The notes under the pieces were generated by a model. It saw nothing but the letters and a program-made list of their open reading frames with translations. It ran no database searches and was not told the DNA's origin. DNA of 64,000 bases from positions 1,860,001 through 1,924,000 of the forward strand of contig JBCAMK010000012.1 in the NCBI GenBank assembly GCA_038503065.1. Reading direction: 5' to 3'. This document shows, piece after piece, positions 48,773-60,339 of this stretch. This DNA is from Paragyromitra xinjiangensis. Lineage: Eukaryota; Ascomycota; Pezizomycetes; Pezizales; Discinaceae. Position 1 is the stretch's first letter. Each line of letters begins with the position of its first letter. The translations under genes and the position numbers were made by a program.

Positions 48773-48979
48773 ATGGCTCCAATTGAGATTCACGTTTTCT
48801 CTTGCAGCCCTCTCAAGATTTTATGCTGTCCCATGTTTTCCTGCCCTCGGAAACGTGCTGCAACTCGTTGCTCAAGCCGAACGGTTGTCGCGTGGCCTGC
48901 TAGATATACTCGGAAGTTTCGAAGAACGGCGTCCTCAGCGCCTGTAGTAGTGTCGGAAGTTATGGAGAATACAACTTAG
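48773..48979 (+). CDS. Possible small Cys/Arg-rich protein, 68 aa
   Basis: A 68-codon ORF with a start context typical of filamentous fungi (CCGATGGCTCC), after a pyrimidine-rich leader. The product is rich in Cys and Arg (MAPIEIHVFSCSPLKILCC, CPRKRAATRCSS). It has no signal peptide and no family match I recognise. It may be a chance ORF. Confidence 0.22.
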   Translation: MAPIEIHVFSCSPLKILCCPMFSCPRKRAATRCSSRTVVAWPARYTRKFRRTASSAPVVVSEVMENTT

Positions 48980-50891
48980 CCTGAAGGCAATGCTGCTTAG
49001 ACAATGAGATGGTTCGGGAAATGGTTCGTGTCTTCCAATATGATGTCGCGTTTGTGTACTGATCAAGTCACTCATTGTTCAGTTTTGTGAGAGAGAAGGC
49101 TAAGCGTGATATAATCTAGAATGGCCGAGATGAGTAAGGAGGCCGATGACTGGGGATTTTATGGGTAAACATTTGTAATTTTTTAACTCTAGGTAGCTGT
49201 GGGGGTGGGGGTGTTTAATTTTGAAGACGTTTCAATGCAGGGGTTATTCCCGTACCAGGCTTTGTGGATTTCACTAGGATCTGTAGCAGCGAGAAAATAA
49301 CCCTAACCCATAGACGAGTGATAATTTGTGACCCTTGGGGAGTTTCGCTATCCATGTCGCGTTGGGTGTGGTTCTCTCGCAGGAATTTCCGGTAGCAGCT
49401 CACGAACAGGATAGTCAGGTTTCGTAGTCACTTCCATGAACACCGAATATATCTGTCTGCTTGTTAGGCGCTTGTCCTCAGTAGAACCTAGATGATTTAT
49501 GACCCGATTTATGACCCGATGCACTGTGAAAGCCGTGAGATGGGGAAAGGGGACTCGATAGGGAGAATATCTGTGGGCCACAGGAGAACACCTGATCTGG
49601 TGATCTCTTGTTCTGGCGGTGTAGCGTCGAATAGATCCCATCTTCTACAGCTGCGGGTAAGGGTTTTGCATGTTCTACGAGTCGATCTTTTAGCTGCCTC
49701 ACGTTTATTTACGTAGTTTAAACATATCGACCTATAGTACGTGTACTATGGTTGATACCTACATATGTCGCTACTGTTCAGTTATACCCTGGTCAGGTAT
49801 GAAGATGGAAGTACAGCGGGTTAACGATTTATACGTCGCTGCAGAAGAACTGCGAGATCTGTTTTATAGCTGGTCTTTGAGCGCTTGCCGACGTCGAAGG
49901 AAGGTTTGGGGTTGCACCGTAGAAAAGGCCCGTTCCGCTAGCATCGGAGTAATATCACAGTTCCCCGTAGTGTGGCCACCTACATGGTGGGGTTGCTACC
50001 GCGGTGATGCTCCCGCGCAGTTCAAAGGCCGGAACACTCACCTGCGCAAGGAGACTTGTCGACTATAACGCACTACATATGTGGTTTTAATTTTTTCACA
50101 TAATTTTACTCGGATAAGCTATCCTGAACCGTGCCGGCTCTGTTTTGGAGTAATATCTTCGTCTATTAATCAAGGGAATTTTGGTGCAGGAATGCGATCG
50201 GTAGCATATTTCGGCGCAGTGGAGTGGAGCTTATATGCCTATTGTACAAAGTATATTTGTGTTCGACAATGAACTATGAAACATTTATTACTCAATAAAT
50301 AAGTAAGAATCATGTTTTGCCGTTGGTTTTAAGGTACTAGTAGTACATCTTCTCCTATCTTATATAGGGGCGTGATTTAGGTTCAACTGGGGGTGTTGTA
50401 CTGTGGGAGCGAGAGTTTGTAACATCTCGTTTTAAATCTGCGCAACCTAGCTACTGCATGGGCAGCAGTGCGCTTGCAATAGTTTTATGATCGCAGAAAT
50501 CAATCAACTCATATCCTCATGTTACTCTACTGTAGTAGGGTATCAAGTCACTAGTTCAAGTTATGTACCCCAAATTCTCTTTTGCCTGTTAGCTAGCTAG
50601 CTGACCTAGGCCTCTCGAACTTAGTGCGCATGCATGAGAATTCCAACAATCAACACGGACTAACAAAGCATTCTTTTCCTCAGATCATCGATAAATCGCC
50701 GGCTAAGAAAATGACAAGGCCGCCTTTCACTTTCCTCCATCTTGTAGCATAATAGAAAACAAAAAGCCCTTAGCTAAGGGAAATGGCATCTGCCGTTCTG
50801 TCCCATCCATTGACTCTCGCAAAGTTCCATTTCTAGATGTTTGATCCGCTATCTTCGAACCAAACGCTATGAGTCTCTTCCCCAGCCGTCG

Positions 50892-51501
50892 CTACCCCCG
50901 CCACAAAATGATGGCTCTTCCCGAGCGTAGAGTGCATGCTCTAGTGCTGGTAAGTATACTCCAATTACAGCCGAATCTGATTAGGGGCGACAAACGGGGA
51001 TTTTCCACTTCAGTCTTTAGCCTTCTCCATTTCCCATCTCCAATTGTTCGTCGTGGGGGTGGAATTGTCGGCGTTGTGACCGTGTCGGTGGTCGTTCTGG
51101 ATATTGTTCTCATGATTGTGCAGGCGTTCGTGCCGGTGTTTGTGCTAGTGCTCGTGCTAGTATTCGTGCTGGTATTCGTGCTGGTGGTTGTGCTAGTGTT
51201 CGTGTCGGTGGTTGTGCAATTTTCGATGATGGTCATGGAATTGTCGGTGATGTTATTAATTGTGATGGAGCCGTAGTTTTCGATATTTATATCACCTCCG
51301 TAGAAACTGACAAGCCTTGGTGTTCTCCCTGGGTAGATGGCAAATATTCCATTTTGCGCCTTTGGTATCATCCTCGAGAGACCAGAGAGACGGGCAGTTC
51401 TCTTTGATAACAGCATCACTATCGGGGACGGTGAGGTAGTATTGGGGGTATTCGGCGTTTGCAATGATGAAAATCGACTTGTTTTCCAAGGCGGCAGCCA
51501 T
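50892..51501 (-). pseudogene. Broken gene with Thr/Ser/Asn-repeat tail
   Basis: The frame starting at 51501 (MAAALENKSIFIIANAEYPQ, then YYLTVPDSDAV) reads well to about 51340 and ends at 51292. The protein-like sequence then continues in another frame (FYGGDINIENYGSITINN, ITDNSMTIIENC), running into a Thr/Ser/Asn repeat encoded by 12-bp units at about 51110-51225 and stopping at 50892. No standard intron joins the two; only weak GTCTCT donors would fit, so a frameshift is likely. The N-terminus faintly recalls fungal ricin-type beta-trefoil lectins. The GDINIENYGSITINN stretch alternates in a beta-strand-like way. Function unknown. Confidence 0.45.
51110..51225. repeat. 12-bp minisatellite inside the broken gene
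   Basis: Imperfect units of the type GTGCTAGTGTTC / GTGCTGGTATTC on the plus strand run for about 110 bp and encode alternating Thr-Ser/Thr-Asn on the minus strand. Confidence 0.7.
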
Positions 51502-53142
51502 CTACATACTCTCAGTAAACGAGTAAATTAGCATGTATCCTGCTATGGGTTATTAACACGATTTAGAAAGGGTTTAGCAGCCTTGTACTTTCGATATAGG
51601 GTCGCGGGTGGCTGTAACCGGATGGGGATGTTTGTTGTCAAAACTATTCTCCTTAGATGGCCTGGTTCTAGGTGAAAGATATAGCCACTTTTGTTTGGAG
51701 CCTTGTCTTGAATATATGTCTGTGATTCAATGATATTGGTCAGATCGTAAAGGTTCCTCGTGGGCCACACTGGTCCCTCGCGACGGGTCGCTGATGCAAG
51801 CTATCGAGATTGGGTGCATGTTCATGCAATCCTAAACTAATGGGGAAACCGGGCATGCGAGGAGGGTCTTATGGCTAATGCTACTGCTGGAATCTTTATC
51901 GCAAATCTCAAGAACCAGTAGTAGCCTGGAACTTCAAGTCTCACTTTTCTGCTGTATGCTTTATCATGATATCATTACATTTAAAGTCACATCATTACTG
52001 CGCATGAAATATCCGAGTCCAGTTAACGTAGTTCTTGGTTCGCGCGATGGTCTTATCTATTGGAACATAGGTATCACCCCCTGTCAGCTAGGTGATATCA
52101 CCATGTAAAGAAATACCGTATAAGATGGCAGAATGCGCAACCGGCGTGCGCAAATTATGACTAACCAATAAAAGCACATAATCATACCGAGATGTATCTA
52201 CAGTTTTATGTGAGTGGAACGATTCTGTGTTGGCATAAACTAGCTAGGCATCGTGTTTCGTGTCTATCCCATCGCGTTTATTCCAATGTACATAGTTGTA
52301 TTAAACCCACACGTTGACATTGGGATAAGGTTTTGAACCTCGTGTTACACCCTGCTCTGCGACAGGGAGCGAATCCGTGGTGTAACGGGAAATATAACAT
52401 GGGAGCAATTAACCGAGTCTGGGATCATAAAAGCCATAGGACCACAAGTCTCATCTTTAAACTCACGCTGCTAGTACCGCGTTCGTTCTTGTGATACTAT
52501 CAATGCTACGTCTGCTATTGTACTACGGGCCGGGTATTGTTGCGTGCTTAATGAAACCCCGATACTCCTATCATAGGGTATAATGCTGAAGCGCTAGAGA
52601 TTTTTCGAGCAGTCACATCTATGTCATTAACCTTCCGATGAGAGATTTAATTGCGCGCCCTGCGGGCAGGATTTTTGATCCCGAGCGTATACTTATATCG
52701 AGAGTCTACTGTATTCCAATTGTGGGGTGCTATAAGTCTTGACAGCTTTAATGCATTGATGTTGTTTAGCATATTTCCTACAAGTAGACTCCTTGCAACC
52801 TGTTGCCCATATAGAGTCAATTTACGAAATTTTTTTGCATAGAAGCATTTCTCCCAGGCATTTACCTAAGCATTCACAGTTTACCAGCACCTAAGTGGCT
52901 GACACAGAATCGTCGATAGGACTGGCTCACCGTTGATTGATTGATTGATAATTCATACAAGCATCCAGCCCTTTGGGCTATGGCGGCGCACAATAAAGAC
53001 TTCATGGTATAAGAAATATATAAAACATAGCGTAACAAATCCGTAACAAACAAATAAAACACATAACCATACTTCATAACCCAACGTTAAAGCCAACCCC
53101 TTCCATACTCAAGCTAACTACCCTTCCACGAACTGCCTCCTC

Positions 53143-53740
53143 TCACATCTTACTCCCCTTTATAGTGGGACCACCTACATGATGCGATAATACCATCCCC
53201 CCGCAAATCGCGCTGGATGTACAGATCATAATTCGGGCAGGGGGCAGCTGTAGGTGAGGCAATGCTGCTGGGGTAACACCCAGATCAGTATTAATTCCTT
53301 GCCTAATACCAAAGGACAAAAATCTCTCCCCCTGCCTCTCAGGTAATCGAAAAACAAGCTTAACACTAGTTGTTTTATAACTCCAACTGATTACCAGAAT
53401 TCCACCTATTGACCTCTCCTGCTTCATTCGCTTAGTAGTGAGAGGGCTATCTATAATGTACCTTTCTCCCATATCGGTTCTGTTCTCACGAACTTACAAT
53501 CAACCCGAACAGACAAGGAACAACGATGAGTAGAAATAGCATCAACCCGGATTGGTTTGTCGCCGCAACATTGGCTTGGCTCGCAGGCGATTATCGTCGC
53601 GTCGTTAACTGGCCCTGCGATGAATGGGCTTGGGTTCAATAGTGGCCTAACAACCTCCAGAGTTTTTGCCCCCACAATGTCGTTGTAAGTGCTGAGCGTC
53701 TTATCCAGTGGGATTCCAGATACCCGGATGGCCCTAAACG
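53143..53740 (-). pseudogene. Unassigned, possibly frameshifted ORF pair
   Basis: A frame open from about 53740 (RAIRVSGIPLDKTLSTYNDI, then VVRPLLNPSPFIAGPVNDA) stops near 53451. A second frame overlaps it and continues to 53143 (VLVISWSYKTTS-like, then RIMICTSSAICGGMVLSHH). The composition is protein-like, but I recognise no family and no intron joins them. It may be a decayed gene or chance. Confidence 0.25.
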
Positions 53741-53985
53741 CCCGTCAAATGATACTCCTCTCATCGGTTTCAACCTTTACAGATATGCCCACTATAGCTC
53801 AAAATCAGAGTGTTGTCTTGCCTAGCTGAGGGCAAAAGAAGAGACTAGCTAGGAGGGATAGCTATAACAGAGGCTTAGCTGTGATGGGTTTGGCGTAAAT
53901 ATCTCCGGCTATCCAAGAGCGGGCACGGATAGAACCCACGATCTGTCATATCCAGCATACAGACAATTGGGCTGTCCATGACACG

Positions 53986-54824
53986 TATCCCATAGACCGT
54001 AGCAACGCGATTTGGAGACAGATCTGTCCCCAAACTCAAAGCCCCATTTTATTTCCTCTATAGTTTTTTAGCCACCATAGATTGTCACTACAAGGAAAAT
54101 AAAAGTTTGTAGAGAATAAGCAGTAGTACCAGGTAGTATAGAGTCATTCTTGCCAGTCCCTTTACCCATAATCCTGTGATTTGGTGAGGTTGGTTAGGTT
54201 TTCTCACCAAAAGTAGGCTGGGGCAACCACATTTTGATTTCTCATGCAATTGAGGTATAATAGCCGAATAAAATACATGAGCTTTAAGAACTCACTTAAG
54301 TAAATAAAAATATATGGTGGCTTATTCCTCCTACTGTTACTTGTAGTGGTGCAATTTTTCGAAAAGTTGGATTTTGTGATCAAGATGCCCTAAGCGACCC
54401 TCTTTTGTATGGGTGTAACCACCACTTCTGCTAATTTATCTACTATTTTCACTTGAATGGAGTGTATCTTTCATCACTCAACCATCCTCACATTATCTAG
54501 CTCCAAAATTTGCGAGGAGCTCTCTACCTAGGTCACAAGAAAGTATACTGCCTAAGATGTAGATAATTCAGGTTATCTCATGTGGTGAATCAAATGTCAT
54601 ACTTTAGAGCTGAATTACCACTGATCAGGTTATATCTGGGCATATTTATCTCTTTTTGCCAGCTCAAAGAATAGAAAAAATCAGAAATAGGTAGCTCCTT
54701 CTATCCTTCATCATTCCAGATTTTTTTATAATTTTGTAGTTTTATTTTTCTCTCTCCAAGGCTGGTTGCCACACACTGTATTTGGGGACATATCTGTCCC
54801 CGATTCATTACGGTGCATGGGATA
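53986..54824. mobile_element. 839-bp non-autonomous inverted-repeat element
   Basis: The left arm starts TATCCCATAGACCGTAGCAA and reaches GGAGACAGATCTGTCCCCAAA at 54034. The right arm, reverse-complemented from 54824, starts TATCCCATGCACCGTAATGA and reaches GGGGACAGATATGTCCCC. The arms are about 75% similar over about 50 bp, each with an internal palindrome. The interior is AT-rich and has no transposase. The terminal TATCCCATA matches the MITEs at 37.6-38.0 kb, suggesting one TA-targeting superfamily. Confidence 0.6.
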
Positions 54825-55418
54825 CCAAGTTAATTTTTTCGGTTATTTCAACTACCTGCAGTACTGTGATAGAAAAAGCTCTCTAGGGATTGGCTCTGGC
54901 CTAGTGATCAGTTTCTGTCGCTGTAGTCTATCGCGGATATGGTTTAGAGTTTTTGTCGGGTTGAATTTTGCAGCGCTTTCTGTTCATGCACCGCTGCCTC
55001 CGAGGAAAGAAGCTGCAAAAAAGGCGAAAATATGGTGGTTTATAACCTGTCCTAGATTCGAATATCCCCGGACGAGAAAAGCAAAAAAAAACGACATTCG
55101 CTCTCAATTGTAGAGGCCAATCTTAGGATTAGCTTGACCAGTACTAGGACCTAGACCTCCTTGCTATTTTCATTTGGAAGAACTAGATAATTTCCTACTT
55201 GAGGAAGGCTCTTCACTCTATTCGCTTTTTGGAGACAAGATTGTGCATGCGCAGGCGATCATGGATTGGGCCTAGCTGTTACGTTCTGAAGAGCTTTGCC
55301 GCCATTCCTGGTTAAACGATTCCTAACACCATCTCATCCCGCCGAAACTTCTACCTTTATAGCTCGATTGCGCAAACAAAAATCCCTGGCCCGAATTGCG
55401 CAGCATGGGAACCTCCTA

Positions 55419-55475
55419 TGCCTCGAATGTCGGAGACAGAGGGTCGCCTGCAGAAAGGTTGCCTCGCTACCCTAA
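55419..55475 (+). repeat. Dispersed repeat copy 2 (CxxCRRQ-encoding fragment)
   Basis: The partner of 34216-34273. It reads CLECRRQRVACRKVASLP then a stop in the matching frame and shares GAATGTCGGAGACAG. The two copies are 21 kb apart in the same orientation. Confidence 0.5.
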
Positions 55476-55672
55476 ACCTTATAGTGCCTACTAAGAATTG
55501 TAATATGCATTCTGCTATGAAAAACTGGTATCATGGAACTGGTCCCCATCTTCACTGATAGTTTATTTTGCCACTTATTTAATAGTTTAAGAGAAATTCT
55601 ATCGAATAACAGTAACACATAGAATTAAGAAAGCAATCCACTACATCTCTAAACTGCCAAACCCCCCTTTTC

Positions 55673-56782
55673 TCAATCCTCAAATAACACTTCCGGATAC
55701 TCCTCATTCGCCCCGCCAAAGATCTCATCTCCTTTCCCTTTCAACACAAAATCAAAAAACGCCCGTATATACCTCCTCTGTAGCATATTAGCACGCAGGG
55801 CATCAATAGTCCCCAACTCCGCATCCACCGGCATGGTCGCATTCAATAGACTCGCAATCACGCCTACATCCGAGTACGACCGATGTTCCGCGCCCTCCAA
55901 CACTATCGCTCGCTTCCATCCCCGCAAGTTCGACCACAGCATCGACCACGTGGTATCAGAAGAGAGGTTATGGTCTGGAACCCCCATGAACATGAATGGA
56001 CGGTCCAGACCTCGCGCTGGGGCAGGACCGTAGACGGTCCCGTCCATATTTATCCCGCCGACAAAGCAGGAGTCTGCTAGCATGACGTTTGCGGCTGCAG
56101 CGCCGCCGAACGAGTGACCAAAAGTTCCGGGGTTTTTGACCCGAAGATGATTGTGGGCCCCCGGAAGCAGCGTGGGTAGGCGCTGTTGTAGCGTAGAAAG
56201 CGTGAATAGCACGTCTTTAACGCGCACGTCTATCAGAGCATCCAGTTGTGCGGTACTGGCATTTCCTACTGCTGGGTCGAGGAATATGAGGTTGCCGTTA
56301 GGGAACTCGACGATGCTAGCGTCGTATGGGTGGTCAATCGATACGACGAGGTATCCGTGAGATGCAAGGTCTTCGACTAGGGTAGTGTATAACGCGCGGT
56401 ATGTACCGAGTCCGTGGGAGAAAAATACAGTCGGTATAGCGCTGGTCTGGATTATCGGTGCTCCTTGGTGAGAATGGGTCTTGATTTGGTTAATTGTCCC
56501 GTTTGGAGCGCCGAGTGCTGCATCGATATATTGTGCCATCACAGGAGTGATGTAGGGTGCGAGAGAGTAACGATTTGTGTCTCGCCCGGGGTAAAATAGT
56601 TGAACCATGATGGAGCGGGGGGTTCCGGGAGAGGGCGCGGAGGGGTCGCTACGAGAATAGTCGGTCAGCGGGAATTGAACGGTCCCGACATCGTACTTTC
56701 CTGTCACGGCGGGGAGGGAAAGCGCGATGATTTTGCCGATGAGGGTGAGGAAGATAGTAAAAAGTGTGATTGTGCGGGTCAT
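55673..56782 (-). CDS. Secreted alpha/beta-hydrolase, PAF-acetylhydrolase (p-II) family, 369 aa
   Basis: A single exon of 369 codons. The N-terminus is a signal peptide (LFTIFLTLIGKIIALSLPAV), so the product is probably secreted. The fold follows the plasma/intracellular-II platelet-activating-factor acetylhydrolase type, Ca2+-independent lipases cleaving short or oxidised sn-2 acyl chains. The oxyanion-hole segment is FFSHGLGTYR (about 120-129), the nucleophile Ser224 lies in TFGHSFGGAA, Asp247 in INMDG and His300 in EGAEHRSY, giving a complete triad. Several N-x-S/T sites (NGTIN, GNAST, HNLSS, LNATM) fit secretion. Length is usual for the family. The physiological substrate in the fungus is unknown; phospholipid or ester turnover is inference. 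Confidence 0.9.
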   Translation of the reverse strand: MTRTITLFTIFLTLIGKIIALSLPAVTGKYDVGTVQFPLTDYSRSDPSAPSPGTPRSIMVQLFYPGRDTNRYSLAPYITPVMAQYIDAALGAPNGTINQIKTHSHQGAPIIQTSAIPTVFFSHGLGTYRALYTTLVEDLASHGYLVVSIDHPYDASIVEFPNGNLIFLDPAVGNASTAQLDALIDVRVKDVLFTLSTLQQRLPTLLPGAHNHLRVKNPGTFGHSFGGAAAANVMLADSCFVGGINMDGTVYGPAPARGLDRPFMFMGVPDHNLSSDTTWSMLWSNLRGWKRAIVLEGAEHRSYSDVGVIASLLNATMPVDAELGTIDALRANMLQRRYIRAFFDFVLKGKGDEIFGGANEEYPEVLFED

Positions 56783-58337
56783 TATGGATGGTGAGATGGG
56801 ATTGGAGGTGAGTGTCTGGCAATTTATAGATAAGAGATGGGAGTACCAAGTAGCACTGTTGCTCTGATGGCTCGTGGGGATTTACAGCAGGATTGATATT
56901 GGTATTTATACTCATGCCTCAGTCTCCCGGATCCCACGATCTTCTTCTGTGTCTTGCTCCGGCCAGATCCTGCAGCTGCAGAGCTACGATAAAAACAGGT
57001 CATCTACGCCCCGGGGTCACAGTACCCCAATGCCTCACTCGGCACCTGCTGTTGGGCTACGTTACAGTTCGAGCGTTCTACAGCGTGGAATACAGCGATG
57101 CATAGGGTTCTCGAAATTCACTCTACCAAAATGTAAGCACGTCATCTGTCCCCATTGGTACCCACAGCCTGGGGATATATTACTAGGTTTGGATTTAGGG
57201 TAACGATATTGGCTTTCCGGATGTCCATTCTGCCTTGCCTAGTTCGTATTCAGGGTGGATACTCTCTTCGTACACTATTCGGGCTTACCTGTTACCCCAA
57301 GACAAACACATCCAAACAATATGGCCCTGCAGGCCCTGCCACGCGAGAACACGCAATGGAATACGCGTCGAAATAAAAATCCCTTGGCATGAGGCGCAGT
57401 TAAGGTTTTGCAAGGTTTCACCCGATTTTACGGTAAAAAACGAGAATCTGGTCACCACCAGGAAAAGAATACCGCTTTCAGGTTTTATCCTGATAGGTAA
57501 GTACAAGCGACGGTTACCTACTTTAGTCAACCGTCAATTTGCTTAGGATCGTAGTGGGGCGATATGGAGGGGTCAAGAAGAAGAGGAGAAATATGTTTTA
57601 GTCAAGACTGGCTGTAATAGGACGGCCACGTGAAATAATTTATTATTTGCTTACTCATTGATTCGTTATAACTGTGCAAACAGAGCTAGTATCAGAACCC
57701 CTGTATATATAATGACGGTTTTCGCCTATATCTCATAATCATAACGTTCTCTATACCAAGCCATAGCACTACTCACTTGAGGTTCGAAACTTCAACGGAA
57801 TTGTAAAGACTTGAGACGAGTGATAATCCATGAACTGACACGCGGAGTACCCGGGCAGAGAAAAAATTCACATCGAGAAGCACCACCATACGTTATAGTG
57901 GCGGTTTGGAGTGGGGTGCACTTACATCAGGCCGCAGCTGTATAAGAAGAGTTTCATCTGAATGTGTGGGAAAATTCTGTGCTTTAGAGGGGTTTTCCTT
58001 GCACTTGCCAGCCTATCTTTCCGGTTCCCAAAACATCCTATACAAGTACTCCACTCCTTTATACTCGTAGATGTGTTAAAGGGGGTTTTATGGGGAATAA
58101 TCTCAGGGGTGGGCTTAGGACTGGGAAAGAGTTGTGTTGTGGAAACAAGGAGGGAATATTCCTTGGAGTAGGGAAGGTAAGCATCGTCCTTATAGACCAC
58201 ATTACGGGTGCCTCGGAGCTGCACTGTGAAGACTGTGTCTTGGGCTTTGGTGAGACACCCTTGTGATAGCCATAAATCTTCATCGAGAATAGCCAAATTA
58301 ACCAATCGTTTCGTAATTCATTATCTCTAACCCTAAA
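56783..58337. other. Intergenic, no recognisable gene
   Basis: This is the promoter side of the hydrolase gene and the downstream side of the FAD oxidase gene. A 127-codon minus ORF at 57922-58305 begins plausibly (MVNLAILDEDLWLSQGCLTK) but has no recognised family and turns into low-information sequence. It is not supported as a gene. Confidence 0.5.
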
Positions 58338-60339
58338 CTACAAATCGCGCAATATCACCGATTTAGACTTGCAAAGCTTTCCGTCCGCTTCATTCCAATC
58401 CCGGAAGCCCACACAATTGTTGCACCACATCAGCCCATGCGGATCATATTTTTTCTTCAACGAATACAAGGCTGCATAGTTTCTTCCAAAGAATGTCCGC
58501 TCCTTATCCGGTTGATTTAAATCGCACTATGGGAAACACCCCTCGTTAGTTTGGTTCACTGGAGGGCGGACTCGAGAATAAATACTTCATTCATATACGC
58601 TGCCGAACCTGGAGTCAAGTTCGTGAGTCTCGCAACCTTCGTGCTCATGCGCACCCGCGCTGCTTCCCTCTCCTTCCTGCTCACACCGAGCGGAAGATCG
58701 TCGTAAAGGACGACATGTGCCTGTGCTTCGCGCCATGCAGGGTTGACCGCGTTGTGGATTCCTTTGTTCCTTGCGACTTGCCCACCAGCTGTGAGGTGTC
58801 CGAGAACAGCAGTCCCGTCCTCGAGCGCGAACATCAAGGCATCCATATACGCCGACGGATCATTCTCCATCGCGCTGCGGGTGATCAAACGAGAACCGAG
58901 AACCGTACCACCGCTGCCATGGGTGGGATCACCGAATCCTATCACGTCTCTTTAGCGGGGGCCGTACTTGGTAGAAGCGGGGGTATAAACACGAACCTAT
59001 ATCCATCTCCTTCTCACTGGTGTACGCCATAGCATACAGCTTCCATGGCACCGACTTGATCGTATACCCAATCATAAATCCCGGCCCCTTCGCAGCTTCC
59101 ATCTCCCGCAGTCTCTCCACCACGGGCCCCATCACGGCTTCCATATCCGCCACTGTCTGGTTCAACATAATATGCACGAAATGCATTGTGTAGTCGTACA
59201 ACGTAAAATAATACCCTGCCACTCCCGCTTCCGACGCTTTGCCAAGCTGGCTGTGGAAATATGCATTGGCATCTTTCCAACCGGTGACGTCCTGTCCTTT
59301 CACATTGTTGATATCGAGCCGCCCCACAACGACATTATGCACGGATGGATATGTCTGGAGAGTGGCGGAGGTGACGATGCCGTAGGTTCCACCACCGCCG
59401 CCACGAAGTGCCCAGAAGAGGTCTGGGTTGGTGCAGGCGTTTGCGGTGACGACTTCGCCGGTGGTGAGCAGAACGACGGTGAATTCCAAGACGTTATCAG
59501 CGGCCATGCCAAACATGGGGCCTATAGGCGAGTGCCCGCCGCCTTGGAGATAGCCGCCGATGACCCCGACGGTCTATATCTGTTAGTAGTTAATTGACGG
59601 GGAGGGGCGGCTACATACCCCGCTAGCCCCCCCGGTGAAGACTTTGTCGTGCACAGAGGCGCCCGCGTATATTTCCTTCCATTGGACACCGCCGGTAACC
59701 GTTACCGCACTGTATTTGGTGGTGTCGCAGGATGTGGTGAATTCCTCGCTCCATTCAATCTCCCGCCAGTTTGCAATCCACACACTCAGAGATCCACGCG
59801 CTGTACTCCGCCCAGTAAAATCCTGGTACGCTTAGCGGACGAAATTGGCCAAGTGGGATACAAACAGCGAGGCTTACATGTCCAGTATTCTTCACATTCA
59901 AGCGCACATTATTATCCCGCGCAAACCGCACCGCAGCAGATACATCCGCCTCGTTGGTAACATTAACGACATACTCTGGATAGTAGCCTTGTGTGCACGA
60001 CGCCCCCTCATCGGTGGTGGGATCGCAAGTGTTATTCGTGTACTCGAAACATCTAATCAAGCCCGGATCTCTATCCACGAACTGCTGTCTCCAATGCACC
60101 GGGAGTAGCTTCTCGCACTCTGCGGCGTCGTAATGACCCGAACTCTCCGAGCATACGGCGCCGGTAGGGATGTAGTGGATTAGCTGACCGTTAACGGAGG
60201 AGTTTAGGGCTCTCCATTTGTGGTCCACTGGCCAGTCATGGTCCCCTGGGAGCGTTTTACATGTGATGCCCGTATACCAAGGTTGGAACGAGAGAGATGA
60301 GGGGAGGGACAAGATAAATTGCCAATTGAGAAAGTGCAT
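58338..60339 (-). CDS. Secreted FAD-linked oxidoreductase, berberine-bridge-enzyme type, 594 aa
   Basis: A PCMH/VAO-type flavoprotein with a BBE C-terminus. Five exons: 60339-59878, 59822-59619, 59573-58997, 58938-58586, 58526-58338 (595 codons with stop). The start at 60339 (MHFLNWQFILSLPSSLSF) gives a hydrophobic leader; a longer in-frame start at 60480 would bury it. FAD-domain signatures: VKNTGHDFTGRST, rebuilt across the first intron, whose His is the usual covalent FAD attachment residue; GGYLQGGGHSPIGPMFGMAAD; and ALRGGGGGTYGIVTSATL. The BBE tail ends YDPHGLMWCNNCVG. No Cys is visible at the second covalent site (GGGHS), so mono-covalent FAD is likely. Several N-x-S/T sites fit secretion. 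These enzymes oxidise sugars, alcohols or secondary metabolites; the substrate here is unknown. Confidence 0.92.

Larger units (their letters stand above)
47735..50891. other. Intergenic with BamHI-type palindrome cluster; no confident gene
   Basis: Its left part is the promoter side of the gene starting at 47734. It contains several GGATCCTTC/GAAGGATCC palindromes at 48014-48316 and a duplicated CCTGCTGCTCCTT (near 48387 and 48475). Short ORFs at 48773-48979 and 49741-50068 have no recognised domain. Confidence 0.5.
51502..55672. other. Intergenic, transposon-like remnants, no confident gene
   Basis: This stretch contains an 839-bp inverted-repeat element (53986-54824) and the second copy of a dispersed repeat (55419-55475), listed separately. 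A minus-strand pair of unassigned ORFs lies at 53143-53740. A GATT run occurs near 52938. Nothing else is recognisable. Confidence 0.5.

Noticed and set aside
57922..58305. 127-codon minus ORF downstream of the FAD oxidase gene
   Set aside because: It starts plausibly but matches no family I know, loses protein-like composition after about 50 codons and has no clear promoter.
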